A DNA stretch of 64,000 nt. It comes from Anaeramoeba flamelloides (taxonomy: Eukaryota > Metamonada > Anaeramoebidae). Positions 1 to 12,733 of the stretch are shown one piece after another. The notes below the pieces were generated by a model. That model did not search any database, was not told where the DNA came from, and saw only the letters and a list, made by a program, of their open reading frames with translations. The position numbers were made by a program, and so were the translations under genes. The first letter of the stretch is position 1; every line of letters starts with the position of its first letter. The DNA is taken from the NCBI GenBank assembly GCA_027625915.1, contig JANTQA010000070.1, positions 10,359,001 through 10,423,000 on the forward strand. The letters are read 5' to 3'.

Positions 1-108
1 CTATTTATTTTCATATTATTGGGTTTATTACCTCTTTTTTTATTTTATAGTTATTATTATTTATTTTCAAGGTTTTCTTTTTACTTTTTTATTTATTTTT
101 TATTTTAT

Positions 109-350
109 TTATTTGTTTTTTTTTTTTTATTTTAGTTTGTTTTTTGTTTGTTTTTTCTAACTCGTCTTCCAATTCCAATAATTCTTTTTCTAATAAATCA
201 TTCTCTATGTTTGATTTTTCTTCTTTTGATTTTTTTTGAAAATTTTTTTCAACTTTTTCAATTTCTTTTTTAATTTCTTTTTCTTTTTTTCTTTTTTTCT
301 TTTTTTGATACTTGATTTCTTTTTTTATTTTTTTGATATTTTTCGTTTTG
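109..350 (-). CDS. C-terminal exon of a Lys/Glu-rich coiled-coil protein (partial)
   Basis: Read on the minus strand, a frame open from about 350 down to a TAA at 109-111 encodes a highly charged tail. It contains KKEIEKVEKNFQKKSKEEK followed by NIENDLLEKELLELEDELEK, which has the heptad look of a coiled coil, and it ends in a basic KKKNK. The codon choice (GAC, GAG, TTG, GGA mixed into AT-rich DNA) differs from the T-rich flanks, so I regard it as coding. The 5' boundary is not visible: upstream lies a dispersed repeat (345-650) and I see no clear acceptor. It is probably the last exon of a gene whose other exons are not recognisable here. No function can be assigned. Confidence 0.35.
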
Positions 351-650
351 CAAAAGATCGCGAGGAAAAAAAAAAAAGAAATTTGAAATAAGAAAGTATC
401 ACTATGAAAAATTCAGACTAAGCAATGTCTTTTAAAATAAATTTTTTTATTAGCAAAAAATCTTGTTGTTAACTTTTTTTCAGTGGAGTTTCAGTTATAA
501 AAAAATCTTTATTACTCATTTCAAAGATTGTGATTGGTTTTTTTTATAGTTTTTGGTGTGATTGTTTTTTGATTTTTAAAATATCAAGTTTTTATATGTT
601 TGGAATGGTTTAAAAGTAAATTATTAATCATATTGAATAATTTATTCTTC
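344..650 (+). repeat. Dispersed repeat family G, copy 1
   Basis: About 300 bp that aligns by eye, in the same orientation, with 43084-43385. Shared landmarks in order are a GCAAAAGATC/GGAAAAGATC word, AATGCCTTTTAAAA-like sequence, a TTTTTCAGTG block, a T-rich stretch with TTTTTGGT, and GAATGGTTTAAAAGT. No terminal inverted repeats are obvious and no frame is conserved. Its nature is unknown. Confidence 0.5.
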
Positions 651-833
651 TTTAATATAAAAGGGTCTATTTTTTTATATAATTTATTATTTCAAGTGTG
701 TCACAATTTGTTAAATAGGGTTTAGAAAAAAAATTAAATATTCGAGTTAAATTGTAATTTATTTTTTATTTTAGAATTCTCAATAAAAAAATTGAAAAAT
801 CCTATTTTGGATTATTTAAAAAAAAAATAACCT

Positions 834-1424
834 TAGATGTTATTTCCAAAAAAATGGTGCATTTGTTTTTAGATTACATAAAAAATCATCTTTGTTAGTG
901 GGGTGTTCGTTAATTGACAATACCTTTTTAAGTTTAATATTAATATCGATTGAATCAATAACTAAGGTGTTTGTTTCTAAATATATTTGTTGTAATGTTA
1001 ATAAAAAATATAAAAAAAATAAAAAATTTTTTGTTGAATACAATGAACGACCAAATTTCAATAAAAAATGGAAATATGGAAAGTGTCACTTAAGATTTTT
1101 TAAATAATAAACTGTAGTTATATGTTTTCTATTCTATTTGAAAATTTATTGAGATTAAAAAAGTTATGAAAACAGTTTTTTCAATCAAAAAGATAATAAT
1201 AAGTACCAATTTTAACACACTAAAAAAATATCAGATAAAATCGAGCTCAGAAAATTTAATATCTTTTATTTATGTAATATAATACTAAGAAACTAATTGT
1301 ATTATTATAAAGAATCGATAAATAGTTGTTAATGTTTTTAGATTTTCAAAGGCTTTTTTGAAATTTTAGTTTAAAAGTTATATTTTAAAATAAATTTGTC
1401 CCACTTTATTGGAAATAGCTTATA
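834..1424 (+). mobile_element. Family A inverted-repeat element, copy 1 (mariner-like MITE)
   Basis: The left end reads GTTATTTCCAAAAAAATGG. The right end, reverse complemented, reads AGCTATTTCCAATAAAGTGG, so the ends are inverted repeats. The interior matches 6873-7998 in the same orientation and 31535-32117 in reverse over most of its length, including a shared AAAAATCATCTTT near the left end and TTGAGATTAAAAAAGTTATGAAAA in the middle of the first two. No transposase is visible; the short ORFs inside are not conserved between copies. It is a diverged, non-autonomous DNA transposon. Confidence 0.6.
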
Positions 1425-1697
1425 TATCTATATATGTATTGTATTAATATGACATTCCCTAAAAAAGAAACTTTATTATTGAACTAATTATTTGTGTAAA
1501 TATACAGATTAACCGAAAATTATTTCTTTTTAAATTTGAAGAATACCCCTTATTAAATAAAACGACAATTTCAAAATTAAAAGTATACTGTTTCATCATT
1601 TTTTGAAGTGAAATTCAATTCTTAACCTGAGTATTAATTAAAAAAAATGATTTTAAATGGTATTAAGAGATTTAAAAAGTCGAAAATCGATAACATA

Positions 1698-1896
1698 CAG
1701 TCAGTTTCACTTTTAAGGCACAAACTTTCAACAAAATTTAAGACACAAAAAAAAATCTCAAATTAAGGCACAAAATTCAAATTCTAGTAAAAATAAATTG
1801 TAAAAAAAAAATTACAAATTTTGTGCTTTATTTTGAGATTTTTTTTTATGCCTTAAATTTCGTTGAAAGTTTGTGCCTTAAAAGTGAAACTGACTG
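1698..1896. mobile_element. Family B palindromic MITE, copy 1
   Basis: A 199 bp near-palindrome flanked by TA on both sides. The arms of about 80 bp begin CAGTCAGTTTCACTTTTAAG and contain repeated GGCACAAA words. TA target duplication and terminal CAGT are typical of Tc1/mariner-derived MITEs. Other copies lie at 31231-31431 (whole) and 14567-14616 (right end only). Confidence 0.8.
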
Positions 1897-1946
1897 TATT
1901 TACATCTAAATATTATATTTATAAACCCAATCAATAAATATCTTTT

Positions 1947-2200
1947 TTACTGTTGGGCATTCCTTGTGGGTTTGATTCTTTTAAATTTATAATATATTGG
2001 AAGTACTGTTCTACAAATGATTTCAGTAGGATTAATCTCAATCATGTTTTTGTGAATGTTATTCATTGTTTAAGAGTTATTCTCTTGTGCTGGGAGAGAT
2101 CTGTTGAGTATAGTTGACGTGCACTTGGATAAAATTTTTGAAATCTTGTTAAATTAATATGTGATTGGTGGCGATTAAAAAACAAATTTCGATCATTTAT
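1947..2200 (-). other. Two overlapping small ORFs of uncertain status
   Basis: This is a patch of higher GC than its surroundings. On the minus strand one frame is open from 2200 to a TGA at 2063 (45 codons, containing QKFYPSARQLYSTDLSQHKR). A second frame starts with ATG at 2066 and ends at 1947 (39 codons, containing EINPTEIICRTVLPIYYK). Their stop and start overlap as ATGA. The plus strand is also open here for about 60 codons, so raised GC alone could explain the open frames. There are no homologues I recognise, and the patch may be a decayed exon. Confidence 0.2.
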
Positions 2201-2215
2201 CTACTCAAACGAAAT

Positions 2216-3215
2216 ATGTTTTACAGTGGAGTAACTAAACCATGTTTTTTTTTTTTTTACTCTAGCCCATTTCTAAAATTTAACTCGAGTAAAAAATATA
2301 AACTGGCTGTAGAAATAAAAAAAAAACATATTACTGAAGTGAAAACAGTATATAAACAAGAAATAGGGTTCTTTACATAAATTTAAAAAAAGAATTATGA
2401 AGATATTGAAAATTTTTAAAATGTGATTTTTTTGATAAAAAAAATGAGAAAATTTCATTTGTTGAATTTTTAATAAAGAAATCATTTTATCTTTGTAAAT
2501 TTTGTAATTATGAACAAATTTTTGAAACAAAAGCATTTAATATTTTCGAATCTTTTGACATTAATCAAAGATCTAACCGCTAAAGTCAATTTAAATCTGA
2601 ACACAGAATATATTTCTGTCTTCCTATCTTCAATATACCGATGTTTGAAAAATAAAAAAAAGTTAAATTTTAGTAATGGGTTTAAGTTTGTCTACATGGG
2701 TTATTTACACCACCGAACAAACTAAAAAAAAAATTTTTTTTTTGAATGGGTTACAAGTTTATCTTGGACTTTTCTTTGCATTCAAAAGCTTATTACTTGA
2801 AAATTTGATTCTTTTCTATTTTTTTTTTTTTTTTTTTATTTCCCTACTCAAGAAAAATTGGAATTTATTCTTCCCTTTTTAATCAATTAATTAATTTTTT
2901 ATTTATCAATTGTTATTTTATTCTTTTTTTTTTTTTAGTTTTACATTTAAAAAGTTATATTTGTTCATTTTATATGACAAGAAATTTTATTTCAATTGTT
3001 CTAAAGGATATTATTTTATATTTTTTTTTTTTTGTTTCTCAAAAAAGCGAAAATTTGAAAAAATAAGTGTTTATTGTGTTTTGTCATCCATTTTGTTTTC
3101 CATGCTTTATTTTTTCTTTTTTGAATCAATATTAATTTTCATTTTCAATAATGCTCCCAATTAAAAATTGTGTTGAACTATTTTTTCTTAAATAACCGTT
3201 TTTCTTTTTTTCATT
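2216..3215. other. T-rich stretch without supported genes
   Basis: Long T runs give open frames made almost entirely of F, K, N, L and I. No splice-consistent gene, repeat partner or RNA gene was seen. Confidence 0.5.
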
Positions 3216-3221
3216 CTTCAG

Positions 3222-3407
3222 TATTCCTTTCATTTAGAAATGCCACTGAACCCAAAACATATCAACACAAACAATAAAAAGGTATTACCCATCAAAAAGA
3301 TGATCACTAATTACAATATACCTCATTGGAAGGCTCTATTGTTATTAACAAAAAAAGAGGAGATGAAGCATGAAAAGATTTCCCATTTAAAAGCCAAATA
3401 CCAGTAG
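3222..3407 (+). CDS. Small ORF or terminal exon, unknown
   Basis: A frame opens right after a good acceptor (TTCTTCAG before 3222) and runs to a TAG at 3405. ATG at 3240 gives 55 residues: a basic, Asn/Lys-rich start (MPLNPKHINTNNKKVLPIKK), a short hydrophobic stretch WKALLLL and a basic tail ending KISHLKAKYQ. The codon use is clearly less A/T-biased than the flanks. It could be a complete small protein or the last exon of a gene whose 5' part I could not find. No family is recognised. Confidence 0.35.
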   Translation, partial: YSFHLEMPLNPKHINTNNKKVLPIKKMITNYNIPHWKALLLLTKKEEMKHEKISHLKAKYQ

Positions 3408-3517
3408 ATTAAAATAATATTGAATAAACACAATAACCACACTCTTTGTTATTTTATTTTCTAAGATCCTCTTCGTGTTTATAATTCAAACTCTCTTTAT
3501 TGAAAAAATATACTGAT

Positions 3518-3722
3518 AAATTCTAATAAATTTCAAAAAATTTTTTAGTTCTATTTCCATTTTTGATAAATCTTTGAACCGGTTCTTCTCGAACAGTCCA
3601 GTACAAAGAAAATTTTGAAGAACAACTAATTTTACAGAGTTTCTTAACACTTGACCACATAAAATGCTTTATTCAAAGCTTGATCAGAATAATTTCAAAA
3701 AGGAAAATCAAGTAAAAATTTC
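3518..3722 (-). repeat. Dispersed repeat family D, copy 1
   Basis: On the minus strand this segment is very similar to 15811-16017 on the plus strand. Shared words include TTACTTGATTTTCCTTTTTG, ATAAAGCATTTTATG and GAAATTTATTAGAATTTATC. One frame stays partly readable in both, so it could descend from coding DNA, but each copy has stops in that frame. Its identity is unknown. Confidence 0.6.
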
Positions 3723-3937
3723 CAAATAGAAATTGTAATTTATCAGTTTTGTTCAAAAATTTGTTGATTTGGTAACATTATTTTCATTTCTGTATTATCT
3801 CTCCAAAGGTTATTTGACAAATCTTAAAAACCTTTTTGTAGAGAAGAGAATAGTGTTTATTTTATGAAACAGTTGTTTTTGTGAATTGGATAGATTTCTT
3901 GTCAAAAGAAAATTAAAAAATTTTACTTTTTTCTTTT

Positions 3938-4420
3938 TTATTTTTTTTCTTGATTTTTATTGTTTTGTTCATTTTTAGAAATTTTTTTTTCATTTTGTTT
4001 GGTGTTTACATTATTTTCAATTAGTTGTTCTAATTCCACAAAATTTGTTGTACTTAAATCATAAAAAGAAATGGTTGAATCGGTGTCGATGATTGCAAAG
4101 AGTATTGGATCTGCAATCTTGTTGAGGGTTTTTGTTAATGAGCAAAGATTTTTAAAGCTCCACGAATCAGTAATTGTGATCGGGTAAAAGCTGTAGTCTT
4201 CAACTGAGCCGACAATTGGCGAGCCTGTAACTATTAAATTGTTGGTCTCATGGATCTCTTGAAAACGGAGGCTTTCCCAGCTCTTTGTATATTTGAGATA
4301 AATCCAGACCCGTAAAACTCCATTTAGGTTTGAGTACCCCTTAGCCGCAAGTTTTTCAAGTGATTTACGAAGTTTTGTGTTTGGTAAAACAATTGAACGA
4401 ACAAAAAAAGGCAAGCTCAT
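3938..4420 (-). CDS. SEN15: tRNA-splicing endonuclease subunit SEN15
   Basis: A 160-residue intronless ORF. The core (about residues 34-125) matches the Sen15 family: a WIYLKYTKSWESL helix, a strand after SPIVGSVEDYSFYPITITDS corresponding to the human region before the I-T-S motif, and the diagnostic block LFAIIDTDSTISFYDLS, equivalent to FTLAIVESDSTIVYYKL in human SEN15. Sen15 is a structural, non-catalytic subunit that pairs with Sen34 in the heterotetrameric nuclear endonuclease removing tRNA introns. The tail after residue 125 is a low-complexity N/K/E extension, a style seen in other proteins here. ATG at 4420 is the first in frame and gives a family-like length. Its presence implies tRNA introns in this genome. 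Confidence 0.88.
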   Translation of the reverse strand: MSLPFFVRSIVLPNTKLRKSLEKLAAKGYSNLNGVLRVWIYLKYTKSWESLRFQEIHETNNLIVTGSPIVGSVEDYSFYPITITDSWSFKNLCSLTKTLNKIADPILFAIIDTDSTISFYDLSTTNFVELEQLIENNVNTKQNEKKISKNEQNNKNQEKK

Positions 4421-4618
4421 ACAAGGTTGTTTTCAAGAAATACCAAAGAAGAAAAGGATTTTCTTAAAAAATGACTTTTTGAGAAACTATAAAACTCAAG
4501 AAATCGATTTTTCAAGAAGAATTAGAAAGTGTTTTGATTTAAAAGGATCTCAGTATGTTGATTTTGGAAAAATCTTAACTTTGAATTGGAGTATCTTTTT
4601 AATTCCTAAATGATTTTT

Positions 4619-4790
4619 TAAGGTTTACAATGCCCGAAATAGGAAAATTACATTCGATTATTAGGCGTGACAACAAGTTATTTTGGTTCTTAGAATATCG
4701 AACTTTGACTTGGTATGGATTTTAAAAGTGGTTAAAACAAGCAATTTTCAGTATTTTTTTTCTTATTTTCGAAAACCCGAATTTAGTAGA
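4619..4790 (+). repeat. Fragment of inverted-repeat family I
   Basis: It starts AGGTTTACAATGCCCGAAAT, like the left end of the element at 34831 (AGGTTTACAATCCCTGAAA), and stays alignable for about 170 bp. No matching right end was found nearby, so this looks like a solo end. Confidence 0.4.
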
Positions 4791-6141
4791 GTAAGTTGAA
4801 TAGATTGGAAAGTAAGTTATTATGAATTGTGAGTTTTGGAAATCTAACAAATATTCAATTTGATTATAAACTAATTGTTGTTGCTGCTAAAGACTTTCCA
4901 AAACAGCTATGAAATTGTTGTAATACATAGAGATTGTTTACCTCTGATAGAATTGTAGTTTATGAAAAATAAAATTCAATTCCTCTTGTATTATAAGATA
5001 AATATTTCTATTTCTCTTACATCCTAAGAGAATTTTTTTTTTTGTAACAAACAAAGAGTAAAATTGAATTTAAAGGGAAAAGAATACATATCATGGGAAT
5101 CATCCAAACTTGAAATAATTTTTCTATCATTGGTCTTAAATTGTTATAACCTGGGATTTTTGCAATTTTGAAAATTGAAGTTCCTCATTAACTTTAGTTT
5201 TTTTATGAATTCGTATACCAAGGCTCAAAATTAAGAAAATTAGATAAATATTTTTTTACTGCAATTTTTAAATTGTAAGGTTTATTATACATTTTTGTAA
5301 CCTTTTTTTGGTTTATCATACAACAGAAAGTTATATAATAGAAAATCAATACCTGTGTCTTTTTAAATTCCTACAATAGGACCGTATTGATTAAGAATAT
5401 ATTCAGAGTTAAAGGGTGATTGGAAAATACGCAAAATAACATTACTTCAGGCCTGATGTAAGATAATATCTATCCTTTTCCAGGAATTCTGAAGTACAAA
5501 ATCTTCCAATTTATCATCTACTTCTTACTTTTAAAAAAGACTTCTATACCCAAATTTCTTTTAATTAGACAAATAATTTGTTTGTCAAAAATATAATATA
5601 CGCTAGTTTGGGAATTTAGAGGGCTCTTAAGCTAAAAAAATTTAAAAAAAAAAGTTAAAATAATTTTTCAATAAATATTTAAATAACTTCTTTGAAAGTT
5701 TAAAATCCCAGAAATCGGGGGGGGTATCATTTGTATGTGTGGTAATACATTATTTTTATTCTTTACTGAAAAGTCTTCAACTAAGGATTAATTTTGATGG
5801 TTGTTTTCATTGTGTGAAAAATCCAAAATTTGTCATTATTTGGGTAGTTTAATCACCAAAACATTCATATTAGGATAACCACTTCTTTTGTATAATATTT
5901 TTTTTAAAAAAATAGACACTAAAAGTGTAAAAAGAAGCCAATTCAAATTATGTATGTTTTGATTCTATTGTGTTGGGCAATTATTTTGTGACAGTGGTCT
6001 AATATTGGCAAAAAAATGAATAATTTTATTTGTTATTTTTTTAAAGGCAGAATTTATAAGTGTAAGTCTAATATTTTTGTTTAGTATTAAATAAAGCAGA
6101 ATTATTTTTGGGGTGTGGGTTTATAGATATGTATATATATA

Positions 6142-6188
<47 letters not shown>

Positions 6189-6872
6189 TTATTCTTCAAT
6201 TACCGAAATATATATATATATAACTAATTTTTATAAAAGCTCCAAATATATCCAAACTTAATTAAAAATATCAATATAAAACCCAGAATTCAAAAATTAT
6301 TATTAAATATATTCCATTAGATTACACGTTCACTCACAAATTCATTTTTTAAAAAAAAAAAAAAAAACAAATAACAAAAATTATTTTTTTAACGATTGTT
6401 GAAATCCATGTCAAGTCAAAGATCGAGCTTCTAAAACCCAAATAGCTTGTTTTCATACCTAATCATGATAATAATTTTCCTATTAGAGATATAGTAAATG
6501 TTATAACTGTGTTTCCTACCTGTGTGTGTTTACTTGTTGTGTTATATTACATTTACTACTTAATTTTTTTTTGTTCTAAAGAAATGGGATAAAACAATTA
6601 AAAAGATCACTGTTAAAAAAAAACATTCAAAAAATAAAATTTTTAAATAGATCTTTTGAAAATTTTGAAATATTAATTGAAAACACCTTCAAAAAAATTT
6701 TTTCAAACATCTTAAAGTAGAATGTAAAAAATATTCTGAACATCTTGGGAATTTTTTTTGTGTTTATAGATTTGAAATGAAAAGTAGTGGATTGTAAAAT
6801 TAAATTAAGGTGGGATCTTTGTAGGGTAAAATTGTGAAAATATTTTGAATTATGAAAATTTTTCTTTTTTTG
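4791..6872. other. Intergenic, no gene seen
   Basis: AT-rich sequence with A/T runs, one run of eight G near 5718 and a TG/TA microsatellite near 6130-6220. A 100-codon minus-strand frame at 6627-6929 overlaps the end of the next repeat and has no coding signature. Confidence 0.5.
6121..6224. repeat. TA/TG dinucleotide microsatellite
   Basis: Alternating TA tracts interrupted by a TG run (GTGTGTGTGTG), followed by further TA tracts. It is a simple-sequence repeat likely to vary in length. Confidence 0.8.
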
Positions 6873-7998
6873 TAAGGTATCTCCAAAAAATTTGGGTAAT
6901 TTTTTTTCAAACATTTCATCAAAAATCATCTTTTTTATTGAATGTATTCATTAATTATCAATAGTAAATTGAGTTTAATATAAATACCGATTGGACCAAT
7001 GGGAAGGTATTTGTTTCAAAATATGTTTGTTGAAATATTTCAACAAAAAAAATGAAAAAATAAATTGTACTTTTTTTGGAGAAATAAATGTATGACCAAT
7101 TTCAATTAAAAACTGGTAATAAGGAAATTTTTAAATGATTTTTTAAAAAATAGAATATTGTTATAGGCTTACAATTCTATTTGAAAATTTGTTGAGATTA
7201 AAAAAGTTATGAAAATGATTTTTTCCATCAATAAACGAAAAATAAAAATACAATTTTCACACCTAAAAAATATTCTAAAAAATTAAGATAAGAAAATTGA
7301 ATATATTTTATTTATTTAATATAATTTTAAGAAACAAATTGAATTATTATCAAGGGTCAATAAATTTTAGTTAATGATTTTCTATATTTAAATAGTTTTT
7401 TGAATAATTTGGTTCAATAAATAAACTAAAATTCAAAATTTTCCACACAGCTAAAACGTTCTAAAGAATCACAATAATACAATTTTATTGAAATTGGCAA
7501 TAATTTTGATTTTTTGTAGAATATAAAAATCATTTTTTCATCTTTAAGTTTTTGTTTTCATTTCAGACTTTGAATTACATAATTTGCTTCATCCGATCAA
7601 CATTTTTTTCAACCATTGATATTATGTTAAAGTCAAGTTGTTCCAAATAGAAGAACTCAAATAAAATTAGTCAATAGTATCTGGCGATTTGATCGCTTAA
7701 TATTCCTAATAGAATTTTTAAAAATTTAGCAATGTATTTTTTTTTTTGCTGTCTACAATATTTTTAAGACACACAGATAATTTATTTGTATTGATAATTT
7801 TTTATTTTTTGTTTTGAGGATTGTAATTTATAAAAAAGTGTTAACATTTTAATTAGTTAATGGTTCTAATTTGGTATTTCTTCTTGAATTGATTAAATAA
7901 GTTTTTTTTTTTCACAAATCGAATTTTAGTATGTTAAAAATTGTGAATTGGGGTTTATATTTTAAAAGAAATTTGCCCCACTTTATTGGAAATAGCTA
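6873..7998 (+). mobile_element. Family A element, copy 2 (longer form)
   Basis: The left end has TATCTCCAAAAAATTTGGG and the right end GCCCCACTTTATTGGAAATAGC, matching the termini of copy 1. The first 500 bp align with copy 1, then about 500 bp (roughly 7400-7920) have no counterpart there, and the last 75 bp align again. The extra block is either internal element sequence lost from the shorter copies or a later insertion. No transposase frame is visible in it. Confidence 0.55.
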
Positions 7999-8406
7999 AA
8001 TAATTTTTTTACAGTAGGTAAATTTAACTGAGATTTTGTAATTCTTTCAAGAGTTTTTTTTATCAAAATTTAACCGTTTTCACCTCAAAAAGTAGTCATT
8101 AAAACAAAATATAATAAATAAAAAGGAATTAACAGTCTTAAAATGTAAAATTTTTTGAATAAATCAAAATACTGACAAAAATAGGAAAAAAAGTCAAATT
8201 AAAAAATAAGAATTAATGATAAAATTTTTAAAAATTCGAAAAATCAAATTTAAAAAAAAATGATTTTATTTTCAGATCAAATAAAAAAATTACAGAAGCG
8301 TAAAAGTGACAAAAATTATTTTAAAAAGTAAAAATTATAATATGGGTGTTAAGAATTAAGAATGAAAAGAAAAGTTTGGTAATTAAACTCATAAGAATTA
8401 ATTCAC

Positions 8407-9864
<1,458 letters not shown>

Positions 9865-10074
9865 CTAATGTGTCAGGAGGGTGATGATAAAACACTTTTT
9901 TTCACAGATAAGAATCTCTTTGTCAAAAATTCTTTTTCTAAAAATAAATAATCCTGATAACAACCATAAAAAACCCCAAGTGAAGCTTTCTACAAACTTT
10001 CTGAAGAATTTTTTTCTCTTTTTGTAATTTATGAACCCAAATAACTTCAAAAATAAAATTGGCACTAAAAACAT
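9865..10074 (-). CDS. Possible small membrane protein
   Basis: A 69-codon ORF starting at an ATG at 10074. It has a hydrophobic N-terminal segment (FLVPILFLKLFGF), a basic loop (YKKRKKFFRKF), a second hydrophobic segment (WGFLWLLSGLFIF), then a basic and Cys-containing tail. A two-pass hairpin is plausible. Tryptophan and proline codons make it less like random AT-rich sequence than neighbouring frames. There is no recognised family and no visible introns, and it may be spurious. Confidence 0.22.
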   Translation of the reverse strand: MFLVPILFLKLFGFINYKKRKKFFRKFVESFTWGFLWLLSGLFIFRKRIFDKEILICEKKCFIITLLTH

Positions 10075-10470
10075 TAAAATTGATTTCCTTTTCTTTCGTG
10101 TTTCACCAAAATCACTTGCAAAAAATAACTTTTAATTTTGAAAAAAAAAAAAGGATTACTGAGATGAGGGAAGATTGAAAATGAATAATTTTGATTCAAA
10201 TATATAATACACTCGCATTATCAAGCGTAAAATTTCTTAAACTATTTAATAAGATTATTCATAAAATTTTTTTATTTAATCCAAGAAAGAGATCAGAACA
10301 AAAAAATCCATTTCAGTGAATTCTAGAAACAATAATAATGAGTGGTTTGCTTTTTAGTTCTTAAACTTGAATAATTATTTACAGAAAAATCACAAGTAAT
10401 TCTTCCTGTTATTTGAATTCGAACTGATTAAAAATTTTCACTTACTTTTGACATATTTTTCTTAACAAAA

Positions 10471-10985
10471 ATGAACACAGTTCTCAAAGAAGTAAGTTTT
10501 TCAATTTGTGTCTTTTGTTTTCTACTTTAAAAAGGAAATTGAAAATCAAGTGAAAATTTAACCCATTTTTAATTCAAATACCAGTATCATTTTGATGTGA
10601 AAAGACCAATCAACAAGCTTCTGGAAATATCTAAAAATGATATTTCAATGAATTTTGATTCTATCTTTTTCAGGTTAGTTCTCACCATCAGTAAAATACT
10701 TGACAAATTGTAATAAAATTCACATTAATTTTATTATATTGAGGAAGTGTAAATTACATAGAGGTGTCATTTTACTTTAATTTTCTTTCAAAAATTTAAG
10801 CGTAAAAGCATAGATTTCAAGATTATTAATTCACAAAAATTATTTCTGAATATCTTGTTTTTACTGTTGTCAAAATAAAGTGTGCAAAAAAATTTAATCC
10901 GTGTTTCCAAATAAATAGCGTATTATTTTTTTTTTGTAGAAGACCTATACATCAAGTGATCAAAGAAACCGACAATAAACCCTAA
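10471..10985 (+). CDS. Tiny three-exon gene, unknown product
   Basis: Exons 10471-10491, 10585-10673 and 10940-10985 join in phase to 51 codons plus TAA. Donors are GTAAGT and GTTAGT; acceptors are ATACCAG and TTTTGTAG. The product begins MNTVLKEYHFDVKRPINK, continues through LLEISKNDISMNFDSIFF, and ends RRPIHQVIKETDNKP. It is soluble and mixed in charge. Strong splice sites and clean phasing (0, then 2) support it, but its length and lack of homology keep confidence moderate. Intron 2 carries the terminal part of a family E MITE (10862 onward) that reaches the last acceptor, so exon 3 may be MITE-derived or the model may be fortuitous there. Confidence 0.4.
10862..10940 (+). mobile_element. 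Family E MITE end, copy 6 (fragment)
   Basis: TACTGTTGTCAAAATAAAGT, then GTGCA and AATCCGTGTTTCC, matches the left terminus of the full copy at 37166 (TACAGTGATCAAAATAAAGC). It covers only the terminal 75 bp or so and lies inside the second intron of the small gene at 10471-10985. Confidence 0.6.
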
Positions 10986-12733
10986 ACAAATAAGTTACAG
11001 GTTTCTTAAAGTTCTATTAATTAAAAAGAAATTCTAAAAATAAAAGATCAAAATGCAATATTTATCTCAAAAAATAGACTTAATTTTTAAGAAAATATTT
11101 ATCATTTAAAAAAGAAAAAATTTCAAAAAAATTGAGAATATGTATGGGTTATCTCCTTTTTATTTTTCAATATTTTACCGATTACAAACTCAAAAATTTA
11201 AATATTTATGTATTGTTTCGAAGGCTAAAGGCCATGGAACAACACAACACATATTTTCACATAGTCGAAGTCGAGGGAAAATATGGCTAATATTTATAAT
11301 TTTTTATTGTGTAAAAGGGAGAATATTGAAAAATATGAGGAGATAACTTACTTATCAACCATAGAGTGTCATTTTAAAGACACTTTACTCAATTTATCAA
11401 TTTTTTTTTAAAAAATGAGGTAAAAAGGACAATAAGGCTAATATTGTCCTTTTTGGAGTAAAAGGGACAGCTATAAACCAATAATTTTGCGATTTGAATT
11501 TTTTCAAATTTTTCATTGATTTTCTGTTTGATGATATGAAATATTTTCAAACAATTTCATGAATAATTTAAATTTTACTGAAAATATCCCGATATTTACT
11601 TTCAAAATTTATTTTTACTTAGGTATACTATTTGGAAATTGGTTGGATGTTGCCTTGAAACAAGAAGAAAAAAAAGCACTGATTATATTTTGAAACTCAG
11701 ATTAAGGTTGTTGTACACACTTTATTTTGATCACTGTAAATTATTTCTTCAAAATTTATTTATTTTAAATTATTTAGAAAAATCAATCTTGAATTTTATC
11801 AGAATAAGACACCCAAAAAAAAATGAATATTATTTTCTATTATTTCTTTCTGCTTATATTTGAAGTATAAAGGTCAAAATTTATTTGAATTTTTTATTAA
11901 TCACTTAGTAACCCCCAAACAAGCAATTCTTAAATGTTCTTGAGATTAAAAAGGATGATCGTGAAAACCAACTTTATTATTTTTCTGTTACACTATTAAA
12001 TTTCAATTAAAAAATGAAAATTTTTCGTTCAAACATCCCAAAATATTTCTCTAGTTTATTAGTTGTGGAAAATCCAAAGATCTTTACAATTTTGCTTAGA
12101 AATTATTTTATTAGACAACGGTATAAACTTACCGAGTTAATCCCACAACAATTTTTTTACTATGTAATTTAATTGTAGAAGTAATATACATTTTGGAAAC
12201 TTAAATAAAAATTTTCATTTATTAATGGAAAATAACAGTAAATATATAATTTTGTTATTTAATTATTGTGAATTATTTTTGGGGTATGTTGTCAAGTCTC
12301 ATTGTGTACCTATTTTTTTTTAATTTAATTAAATCTATTAAATCCCAATATTTTTATTGTATAATTTTTTGATTCAATTTATTTTTTTTTGTTAGATAAG
12401 GAAGAAACATATACTTTAATTAATTTTTTGAATTTAATTTTTTTTTTATTTACAATAATTATCATATTTTCAATTTTAAATTCTATTTAGTAAATAACAA
12501 TTGATATATACACATTTTTTTGATATATTTCACCAACAAAAACATTAATCAAAGTATTTTGCTAGTTTATAGTTTTTTTTTTTTTTTGATTTAAAAAACT
12601 TGGAATCCTTACCTTAATTGGTATAAGCTACCCGTTTTCATGAATCTAATGTTCAAGTTATCATCCAGAGAATCATAAGCGAATAATTACAGTCGTTCCA
12701 ATGCTACCATAAAATTTTAAATAAAACACAATT
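10986..12733. other. Intergenic, no gene seen
   Basis: AT-rich with several short frames. A small hairpin (AAAAGGACAATA paired with TATTGTCCTTTT) lies near 11426-11458. Nothing else is supported. Confidence 0.45.

Noticed and set aside
5460-5495. Tiny intron with GTAAG donor and TTTTCCAG acceptor
   Set aside because: The interval is only about 25 nt and neither side has a coding signature.
6627-6929. 100-codon minus-strand ORF
   Set aside because: F/K/N/I composition, overlaps the end of a family A element, and has no splice or homology support.
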